Assembly (NCBI GenBank): GCA_001795165.1
Contig: MGNS01000117.1
Coordinates: forward strand, 1 to 13,879
Direction of reading: 5' to 3'
DNA: 13,879 nucleotides
Origin: Chloroflexi bacterium RBG_16_57_11
GTDB taxonomy: Bacteria > Chloroflexota > Anaerolineae > Anaerolineales > UBA4823
In this document: positions 6,569 to 12,648 of the stretch, in pieces
Numbering within the stretch: the first letter of the stretch is position 1
How the letters are laid out: every line of letters begins with the position of its first letter
The notes under the pieces: generated by a model
The model's database searches: none
What the model saw: the letters and a program-made list of their open reading frames with translations, nothing else
Told to the model about the DNA's origin: nothing
Translations under genes and position numbers: made by a program

Positions 6569-7752
6569 TGAAGATCCTATTGCTATATGACTACCCACCT
6601 CCTCCGGGTGGTTTACCAACTCAGGGGGACCTACTCTTACGCGGGCTGCGCGAAATCGGTGTGGAAGCTTATGCCGCCAACTACGAATCGACCCTGGAAA
6701 AGGAGTGGTATTATCGCTGGCTCCATCCGGATATTGTCGTCGGAATCGGTTACTGGGGACACACACCGCATATCATCCATCATCCTCAGGAGTTCAATCT
6801 ACAACCTGTCCCTTGGCTGGTTGCAGACGGCTTTATCGCCGACCACCAGCAAACACTGAATAGTCTGCCGCTCATGCTAGTGACCTCCAATTGGGTCAAG
6901 GAGGTGTATATCCGGGATGGACTACGTGGAGAGAACATTGAAGTCCTGCCGGTGGGCTGTGACACGGATAAATTTTCTCCTCTATCCCTGCAAGATCCGA
7001 AAGTAGCCGCCATCCGCCTGATGTTCGGAGTTCATCCAGACCAAATCCTGATCCTGACCGTCGGTGGAGATGGAGCTTCCAAAGGCGCCCAAGAAGTCAT
7101 GACGGCCTTGGCATGTCTGGAAGAAGGATCTATAGCATCCAGCGCGAAGGGACAACAGGGCTATCGGAGCCACCCGGATTGGAAGTATGTGTGCAAAGTC
7201 TGGCCACAGGATCGCACAATCCTTCAAAACCGGCTTGACCTTGAACTGGCCGATAGCCTGGGGATAGCTGATCGGGTCTCCTACCGTACCGATCGAATCT
7301 CACGCGATATTATGCCATACCTTTTCGCGGCCTGTGATATCTATGCAGCCCCCTCCCGGTTGGAGGGCTTTGGCATGCCGCAGATCGAGGCTGGCGCATG
7401 TGAAAAACCAGTCTTGGGTATAGCGGCGATGGCCATGTTGGACACCCTGGTGGATGGTGAGACAGCGCTTCTAGCCGGTGTCGCCGTGGAAAACCGCATT
7501 TCCGAGGCGATCATCCCGATCGAGATCGGTTCACAACAAACGCGACGCGTCAAATTCGATCCACCACGCATCGCCGACTACCGGGCGGACGTAGGTCAAG
7601 TTCGCAATTTTTTGGAAGCATTGATCGATGATCCAGACCTGCGACGAAACCTTGGCAATGCGGCGAGGAAACATGTCGTTGAACATTTCGATTACCGTGC
7701 GGTTGCACGGCGATTCGTCGAGATCGTATCACGGCGATTAGGAGTTCATTGA
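6568..7752 (+). CDS. GT4 family glycosyltransferase
   Basis: This is a 394-residue GT-B glycosyltransferase. The N-terminal half begins MKILLLYDYPPPPGGLPTQG (1-20), with the glycine loop expected near the acceptor and donor site. The C-terminal half has LTVGGDGASKG (163-173), DIYAAPSRLEGFGMPQIEAG (257-276) and PVLG. E266 and E274 form a complete E-x7-E motif of retaining GT4 enzymes, in contrast to the fused GT4 at the head of the operon. I chose ATG 6568 because it overlaps the PIG-L stop (TGATG) and starts directly at the first beta-strand. An in-frame ATG at 6508 would add 20 residues lying inside the PIG-L gene, with no family resemblance. The GT4 plus PIG-L pair recalls bacillithiol (BshA/BshB) and mycothiol (MshA/MshB), but no cysteine ligase is present. 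Donor sugar unknown. Confidence 0.9.
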   Translation: MKILLLYDYPPPPGGLPTQGDLLLRGLREIGVEAYAANYESTLEKEWYYRWLHPDIVVGIGYWGHTPHIIHHPQEFNLQPVPWLVADGFIADHQQTLNSLPLMLVTSNWVKEVYIRDGLRGENIEVLPVGCDTDKFSPLSLQDPKVAAIRLMFGVHPDQILILTVGGDGASKGAQEVMTALACLEEGSIASSAKGQQGYRSHPDWKYVCKVWPQDRTILQNRLDLELADSLGIADRVSYRTDRISRDIMPYLFAACDIYAAPSRLEGFGMPQIEAGACEKPVLGIAAMAMLDTLVDGETALLAGVAVENRISEAIIPIEIGSQQTRRVKFDPPRIADYRADVGQVRNFLEALIDDPDLRRNLGNAARKHVVEHFDYRAVARRFVEIVSRRLGVH

Positions 7753-7807
7753 TCGATGCCTGGTCGGGATAAGGCCTGGTTCTGGAAATTTAGGTAGCCA
7801 GAATTTC

Positions 7808-8947
7808 ATGGAAGAGCTCAAAAAGGCTGCGCTCAAGGTACTGCTGCATAATGCACATGGGCCGTACCAGGATTTACCTCGTACTGCAGGCTGGGGCTCC
7901 CCCGAGCCATATACGCGCGATTGGATGATCGCCGCACTTGGGATCCTGGTTTCGGGCAATGAGGAATTAATTGAGGTTTTACGGCGCATGCTTGTGGTTC
8001 TAAGCGAAGGCCAGTCGATCCTGGGGCATATACCTTCTCTGGCAAATGATCCAACCGACTGCGGGGCAAGCGACACCACACCACTTTTTTTAATCGCTCT
8101 GAGTTTGTTTCGAAGGGTGACAGGCGAATCGAACCTCCTGGAGGAGACAGCCCAAAAGGCTCTCGTGTGGCTACAATATCAAAGCCCAGATGACTTTGTG
8201 ATGATCGCCCAGCAGCCGACAAGCGATTGGAGAGATGAACAATGGGTCTTTGGTTATGGCCTGTATATCAACACACTGCTTTACGCCTGCTTACGCCTGT
8301 ATGGACAGGAGGAGCGCGCCCGAACGCTACACCGACTGATAAACCGTGTGGGCGTACGCAGCAAAGAAGCGGGTCGCCACCTTCACGAGGGCTTTGGGCT
8401 AGCAAGATTACCGTATTACGCATTGTGGGCGTACAAAGGGTATGTCAGCCAGCGCTTCGATCTATTGGGGAACAGCCTGGCAATCCTATTCGGGCTGGCA
8501 AACCCTTTGAAAGCCCGTGAAATCATCGCCTGGGTTGAGGCGACCTGTGAAGGACTTAGAGCCGAAGGAAATCTGGCCCTAAACCTTCCGCCATGCCTGA
8601 TCCCCTTCATTCACCCAGGAGAAGAGGATTGGATGTCGCGTTACGAGCAATTCAACCAGCCCGGGGAGTATCACAACGGGGGTATCTGGCCTTTTATCGC
8701 CGGTTTCTATATCGCGGCTTTAACCACAGCCGGCGAGCATGGATTGGCAAAGCTGAAGTTCGAAGCGCTTACAGAGCTGGTCATAAAAGCTCACTCTCAA
8801 AACCTATCCTTCGGTTTCAATGAGTGGTTTCGTGCACAGGATGGCCTACCTCGCGGCCAGGACTGGCAAACCTGGTCAGCGGCGATGTATCTCTACGCAG
8901 CGGCTTGCATTGATCAGCCTCAGGTTCTGGCGATCTTGCGCTCGTAA
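7808..8947 (+). CDS. GH100 / debranching-type six-hairpin glycosidase
   Basis: This 379-residue (alpha/alpha)6-barrel protein resembles GH100 neutral invertases and amylo-alpha-1,6-glucosidase-like enzymes. Key motifs are PEPYTRDWMIAALGILVSGN (32-51), comparable to the RD-W substrate region of these families; SDWRDEQWVFGYGLYINTLL (139-158), where D140 or D143 would be the catalytic acid; GEYHNGGIWPFIAGFY (286-301); and FGFNEWFRAQDG followed by WQTWSAAMYLYA (335-364), with E339 a candidate catalytic base. It is a little shorter than plant or cyanobacterial GH100 enzymes (about 450 residues or more). No signal peptide, so cytoplasmic. The start follows a 55-nt gap with a weak AGGT about 13 nt upstream; no earlier in-frame ATG exists. 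Its substrate need not be sucrose or glycogen, and the context suggests trimming of the operon's own glycan. Its end overlaps the convergent oxidoreductase gene. Confidence 0.8.
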   Translation: MEELKKAALKVLLHNAHGPYQDLPRTAGWGSPEPYTRDWMIAALGILVSGNEELIEVLRRMLVVLSEGQSILGHIPSLANDPTDCGASDTTPLFLIALSLFRRVTGESNLLEETAQKALVWLQYQSPDDFVMIAQQPTSDWRDEQWVFGYGLYINTLLYACLRLYGQEERARTLHRLINRVGVRSKEAGRHLHEGFGLARLPYYALWAYKGYVSQRFDLLGNSLAILFGLANPLKAREIIAWVEATCEGLRAEGNLALNLPPCLIPFIHPGEEDWMSRYEQFNQPGEYHNGGIWPFIAGFYIAALTTAGEHGLAKLKFEALTELVIKAHSQNLSFGFNEWFRAQDGLPRGQDWQTWSAAMYLYAAACIDQPQVLAILRS

Positions 8948-10260
8948 ACCCAATCCTCGAATTGCAGGTAGCCACGGAGCGCCAGGGCAACACCCATTCG
9001 TAGCGGCTCTGGCGGCCAGGGGATGACCCGCCGGTTCAAGAACGGACATTCCAAAAGATCACTCTGGCGCTCAAGTAGGAGATCGCGCAGTACCTGCGCA
9101 TTGAGATGACTGGCAGAGACACCATGGCCGATGCAGCCCAGGCTGTAAACGGCGCTCTTATCGCCAACATAACCCATCGCAGGAGTGAGATCGGCAGTCA
9201 CCGAGAATGGTCCACCCCAGCGATGGGTTATGCGCACAGCCTTAAGGGAAGGGAACAACCAATGAAAATGCTGTTCCAGGTGCTGCCAGGCTGACTGGCT
9301 GCTGTCGGCGTCAAGGTTATTGGCATACGTCAGTCCAACCGGCCCACCGCCGATCACGAGACGATTATCGGGTGTAATACGGTAATAGTGGATCAGGTTG
9401 CGGGCATCCTCGATGCCCTCCCGGCCTTGCCAGCCAATCGGCTCGAGCTGCTGGCTGGTGAGTGGCTCGGTGGCGATCATGTAGGTAAATGCCGGGATTT
9501 GTTTGCTTTTGAGAGCAGGGAACAGATGAGTGTACGCATTGGTAGCAAAAGCCAGCTTGTGGCAGGTGATCTGGCCACCTGGTGTCTTAATTTTATATTC
9601 CGCCCCGGAAGAGATCTCGAGCGCTGGGGTGTTCTCGAAAATCTCAACTCCAAGGCATTCTGCCAGGTTTCGCTCGGCGCGCACCAGCTTGGCCGGGTTG
9701 ACGAGCACCAAACGCGGCTCCCACATGCCTCCCAAATAGCGCGGCGAGTTGACCCGTTGGCGCGCTTCATCCGGATCGAGCCAATAGACATCCTCGAAGC
9801 CGAAGGTGTTCATGCGCTCAACCTGATGCTTGAGTCGCTTGATATAGCCTTTCGTCGTCGCCATGCGCAAGAAGCCCGGGCGGATGCGGTCACAGTCGAT
9901 CTTTTCGGACAAGATTAGGCGGTCCACTTCGTCTACGGCGCGCATCATGTAGCGATGGGCGACCTGGAAACGCCGCTTGCCAATCAGGACCGGGGTCACA
10001 TCGAAGCCCAGGCCGACTACAGTCATGGCGAAAGAGCCGTTGCGCCCGCTGGCGCCGTAACCGATGGTCTTCGCTTCCAGTAATGCGACCTGAAGTGAAG
10101 GCTCAGCCACTTTTAAAAAATAAGCGGTCATCACCCCGGTAAAGCCGCCACCGATGACGGCTATATCGACTTTCCGATTGCCCTGTAGGGATGGGTTGGG
10201 GGTGTAGGGTCCATAGGTATCGAGCCAAAGCGAGAGTGGGGAGTCGGGTAGAGGTTTCAT
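8920..10260 (-). CDS. DAO-type FAD-dependent amine oxidoreductase (DadA/PuuB-like)
   Basis: This is a 446-residue flavoprotein of the D-amino-acid-oxidase superfamily. VDIAVIGGGFTGVMTAYFL (31-49) is the dinucleotide-binding strand and loop (GGGFTG 37-42). LLEAKTIGYGASGRNGS (60-76) contains the acidic residue that binds the ribose and the YGASGRNGS segment seen in PuuB (gamma-glutamylputrescine oxidase) and related amine oxidases. A late GCIGHGVSASHL segment completes the FAD site. Such enzymes oxidise secondary or primary amines or D-amino acids. The substrate here is not determinable. The start at 10260 has GAGGA about 10 nt upstream. Its 3' end overlaps the convergent glycosidase gene by 28 nt, and it is divergent from the epimerase-like gene. 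Its promoter is given separately. Confidence 0.88.
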   Translation of the reverse strand: MKPLPDSPLSLWLDTYGPYTPNPSLQGNRKVDIAVIGGGFTGVMTAYFLKVAEPSLQVALLEAKTIGYGASGRNGSFAMTVVGLGFDVTPVLIGKRRFQVAHRYMMRAVDEVDRLILSEKIDCDRIRPGFLRMATTKGYIKRLKHQVERMNTFGFEDVYWLDPDEARQRVNSPRYLGGMWEPRLVLVNPAKLVRAERNLAECLGVEIFENTPALEISSGAEYKIKTPGGQITCHKLAFATNAYTHLFPALKSKQIPAFTYMIATEPLTSQQLEPIGWQGREGIEDARNLIHYYRITPDNRLVIGGGPVGLTYANNLDADSSQSAWQHLEQHFHWLFPSLKAVRITHRWGGPFSVTADLTPAMGYVGDKSAVYSLGCIGHGVSASHLNAQVLRDLLLERQSDLLECPFLNRRVIPWPPEPLRMGVALALRGYLQFEDWVYERKIART

Positions 10261-10381
10261 GGCCTATTTTCCTCAGAATTCATTCTTTTTTTACAGATTG
10301 CTCGGATGAACATGGATTTTGTTTTGGACATGAGGATGTTTCCCATGGAGAGAAACTGACAATGAGGATTATCTCAACATT

Positions 10382-10410
10382 ACTATAGCAAAGAAATTGC
10401 TAAGATTCAA
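10382..10410 (-). promoter_or_regulatory. Extended -10 promoter with inverted repeat, for the FAD oxidoreductase
   Basis: On the minus strand, TTGAAT (10405-10410) is followed by a 17-nt spacer and TATAGT (10382-10387), with TGC directly before the -10 box (TGN extension). The predicted start is near 10375, giving a leader of about 115 nt. An inverted repeat, TAGCAA (10386-10391) and TTGCTA (10397-10402) with a 5-nt centre, fills the spacer and touches the -10 box, a typical place for a repressor operator. Confidence 0.6.
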
Positions 10411-10463
10411 TCCCTACCTTGCCTAAACACCTTGGGAATTGCGGTACAATCCTAAAGGCTGTG

Positions 10464-10495
10464 TTGTCCGAATAATCCGTGTGATCCGTGGACAA
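10464..10495. repeat. Short tandem ATCCGTG repeat framed by an inverted repeat
   Basis: Two tandem 9-mers, ATCCGTGTG and ATCCGTGGA (10474-10491), lie inside an inverted repeat TTGTCC (10464-10469) / GGACAA (10490-10495). The element sits 27 nt before the epimerase ATG. It may be a copy of a dispersed intergenic repeat or a two-site regulator target; copy number elsewhere is unknown. Confidence 0.45.
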
Positions 10496-10522
10496 AATCA
10501 CCCGATCATAGGGGCTTCCCCG

Positions 10523-11587
10523 ATGCAAATCACCAAAGCCGAAGTAACACCCGTCGAGTTAGCTCTCAAACAGCCGGTACAGATGGCGCACCTGCCAGAG
10601 ATAAAATCTGTCACCGCAGTGTTTGTTCGACTGGAGACGCGCCAGGGGCAAAGCGCGTGGGGTTGCACGGTGACCCACCCACAGCTCACCGGTGATGAAC
10701 CGCAAGATGTTCTGCGCGCCTGCTACGCCTGCGCAGCTAAAGCACCCGATCTGCACCCGACAAACATTGAATATTCTCTGGGCGAGCTGGCGAACCTGGT
10801 GCATGAGGCCCCGTCCGCATTGTGCGCATTCGACCTTGCCTTCCACGACCTGCTGTCGCTGGCGGCGGATATGCCGCTCTACCGGCTGCTCGGCGGGTAC
10901 CGGGACCGAATCCAGACCTCGATCACCGTACCGATCGCATCCGTGCAGGAAAGTGTGGAGATGGCTGAGCAGCGCGCGGCAAATGGCTTTCGCATCCTGA
11001 AAATCAAAGGCGGATTAAACGCAGAGCTGGACGTGGAGCGAGTGAAGGCGATCCGGCGAGCCTTTCCCGGTTTAAAGCTTCGCCTGGATGCCGATGGCGG
11101 CTATACGGTCCAGCAGGCGTTGGACGTAGCCCGCGCTTTGAAAGACGCCCTGGAGATGCTCGAGCAGCCCACATCACCGGACGACCTGCTGGGTCTGCGA
11201 CAGGTTACCGAGCAAAGTCCAGTGCCGGTGCTCGCGGACCAGAGCGCCTGTAGCCCATCCGCAGCCTTGAACATCGCAGCGCACCACTCTGCCAGTGGTT
11301 TAAGTGTAAAACTGGCTTCTTGCGGCGGCCTGCGTGGGGCGCGGATCGTCGATTCTATCGCCCGTGCCGCCCAGCTCTCCACAATGGTTAGCTGCCTGAT
11401 TGAGCCGGCGATGCTGATCGCAGCCGGGTTAAGCCTGGCTCTCAGCAGCCCAAACGTGCAATACGGTGATCTGGATGGCAATTTATATCTGGCAGACGAC
11501 CCCTCGCAGCCGGGTTTTACCCTGCAGGAAGGTTGGTTGATTGCCAGCCAGGTGCCGGGGTTAGGCTATTCGGTGCGGCTGGGTTGA
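10523..11587 (+). CDS. MR/MLE-subgroup enolase-superfamily enzyme, dipeptide-epimerase-like
   Basis: This is a 354-residue enolase-superfamily enzyme. The capping domain (1-125) is followed by a TIM-barrel with KIK (160-162, catalytic KxK), metal ligands D189 (RLDADGG), E214 (LEQP) and D239 (LADQ), and K263 (VKLASCGG) on the opposite face. DLD (316-318) in YGDLDGNLYLADDP matches the DxD motif by which L-Ala-D/L-Glu-type dipeptide epimerases hold the substrate amino group. Such enzymes invert the second residue of dipeptides, for example during murein peptide recycling. Dipeptide specificity cannot be read directly. I chose ATG 10523 because it begins the first family strand (MQITKAEV) and has AGGGG about 8 nt upstream; an in-frame ATG at 10439 would add 28 residues encoded by the repeat-containing leader. 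It is divergent from the FAD amine oxidoreductase. Confidence 0.88.
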   Translation: MQITKAEVTPVELALKQPVQMAHLPEIKSVTAVFVRLETRQGQSAWGCTVTHPQLTGDEPQDVLRACYACAAKAPDLHPTNIEYSLGELANLVHEAPSALCAFDLAFHDLLSLAADMPLYRLLGGYRDRIQTSITVPIASVQESVEMAEQRAANGFRILKIKGGLNAELDVERVKAIRRAFPGLKLRLDADGGYTVQQALDVARALKDALEMLEQPTSPDDLLGLRQVTEQSPVPVLADQSACSPSAALNIAAHHSASGLSVKLASCGGLRGARIVDSIARAAQLSTMVSCLIEPAMLIAAGLSLALSSPNVQYGDLDGNLYLADDPSQPGFTLQEGWLIASQVPGLGYSVRLG

Positions 11588-11620
11588 GGAAATAAGATAT
11601 TTACTACTCATTCATGATAA

Positions 11621-11653
11621 AGGTGCACCGCACTTTGAAAGTGCAGTGCACCT
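11621..11653. terminator. Hairpin terminator between convergent genes
   Basis: A two-part stem, AGGTGCAC (11621-11628) with GTGCACCT (11646-11653) and GCACT (11630-11634) with AGTGC (11640-11644), is separated by one C-A mismatch and closed by TTGAA. It lies 33 nt after the epimerase stop and 2 nt beyond the YitT-type stop on the other strand, so it could serve both. The flanking T-runs are short on both sides. Confidence 0.65.
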
Positions 11654-11655
11654 GT

Positions 11656-12549
11656 TTAGGCTTCGAGCGGGCGAAAGCCTTCCCCTAACACTTCGTGCGC
11701 CTGGCCGATGACCATGAAGGCGCGCGGATCGGCCTCCCGCACCAACGACTTAACCTGCACCACCTCCGAGCGACTGACCACACAATAAAGAACGGTTCGC
11801 GCTTCACCGGTATAGGCGCCTCGAGCCGGGAGCACGGTCACACCGCGCTCCATCTCGATCAAGATCTTCTGGGCTACGAGATCTGGCTGGGCTGTGATGA
11901 TCAAGGCGGTGCGCACCACATTGGAGCCTTCGGTAACTCCTTCGGCTGACAGACCCGATACATAGAGCATCACCAGGGAATACAATGCGTTCTCCCAGCT
12001 AAACGCCAGACCAGCCAGGAAAATGATCACTGCGTCCGTTATCAAATAACTCTGGGAAATTGGCACTCCACGCCAGTGGTTGAGGATGCGCGCCAGAATA
12101 TCGCTGCCGCCGCTAGTGCCACGCCCACGATAAACAAGCCCAAAACCTACTCCGCTGATCAGGCCGCCAAACAGGGCATTAAGCACCAGGTCAGGTGTCA
12201 GACCTTCGGCCGGAAGGAAAAGAACCAAAAAGTCGGTGAAGAACGAGAACAGGGCAACCGCGATAGCCGTTCGAAAGGCGAAGCGCGGCCCGCCCAGGAA
12301 ACGCCAGCCGAGCAAGAACAACGGTACGTTTCCAAGGAATGTCATTACACCAATTGGCCAGCCGGTGTAGTAATTGATGATCTGCGCCAGCCCGCTTACC
12401 CCACCGCTCGCCAGATGCGCTGGCACCAGGAACAGTCGCATGGCTAATGCTTGAAGGAGTGTCCCGGTTGCGATCAGCGCGATATCTTGCACCGTTCTCC
12501 AGGAAAATTTCAAAGATGATTTACAAAGTGGATTTATGGTTTCAGACAT
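11656..12549 (-). CDS. YitT family membrane protein with DUF2179 domain
   Basis: This is a 297-residue protein. Hydrophobic segments at about 22-42, 47-62, 66-86, 94-113, 124-140, 167-183 and 187-200 mark the membrane part, with conserved GGVSGLAQI (49-57) and GRGTSGGSDILARILN (142-157). Residues about 215-292 form the soluble C-terminal DUF2179 domain (RGVTVLPARGAYTGEARTVL 235-254; AHEVLGEGF 284-292), predicted to be cytoplasmic. Length and order match the YitT family, whose transported substrate or role is still not established. ATG 12549 has only a weak purine-rich upstream stretch. It is divergent from the MFS gene and convergent with the epimerase-like gene. Confidence 0.92.
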   Translation of the reverse strand: MSETINPLCKSSLKFSWRTVQDIALIATGTLLQALAMRLFLVPAHLASGGVSGLAQIINYYTGWPIGVMTFLGNVPLFLLGWRFLGGPRFAFRTAIAVALFSFFTDFLVLFLPAEGLTPDLVLNALFGGLISGVGFGLVYRGRGTSGGSDILARILNHWRGVPISQSYLITDAVIIFLAGLAFSWENALYSLVMLYVSGLSAEGVTEGSNVVRTALIITAQPDLVAQKILIEMERGVTVLPARGAYTGEARTVLYCVVSRSEVVQVKSLVREADPRAFMVIGQAHEVLGEGFRPLEA

Positions 12550-12587
12550 TTCACACTCGTCGAGGCACAGATTGGTTATCGAAGCAT

Positions 12588-12626
12588 TATAATGCCGAAC
12601 CTTCCCGGCCTGAAAAAGTATATAAT
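12588..12626. promoter_or_regulatory. Candidate -10 boxes between the YitT-type and MFS genes
   Basis: CATTATAATG (12586-12595) is a perfect 10-bp palindrome, so TATAAT reads on both strands. On the minus strand, TTCAGG stands 17 nt before it, a weak -35 for the YitT-type gene. A second TATAAT (12621-12626) lies 22 nt before the MFS start on the plus strand, without a recognisable -35 box. Both are candidates only. Confidence 0.4.
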
Positions 12627-12648
12627 AGGTTCCTTGTGGAGATGCATT

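Larger units (their letters stand above)
10261..10522. other. Divergent intergenic region, oxidoreductase / epimerase
   Basis: This 262-nt spacer holds a good minus-strand promoter (10382-10410) with an inverted repeat inside it, an oxidoreductase leader of about 115 nt, and a short repeat element (10464-10495). For the plus-strand epimerase I see only a lone -10-like TACAAT (10445-10450). The nearest -35-like box is 20 nt away, too far for a normal promoter. Confidence 0.5.

Noticed and set aside
2209..8947. Operon as a glycogen/trehalose or bacillithiol/mycothiol locus
   Set aside because: No glycogen synthase/branching, trehalose or cysteine-ligase genes; the family mix with GH130 and ChaB does not fit.
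10257..10346. Minus-strand 29-codon open frame in the oxidoreductase leader whose TGA overlaps the ATG
   Set aside because: The overlap suggested a coupled leader peptide, but there is no Shine-Dalgarno before its ATG and no recognisable content.
10439..10522. Upstream ATG extending the epimerase-like protein by 28 residues
   Set aside because: The extension is encoded by the repeat-bearing leader and precedes the normal family N-terminus.
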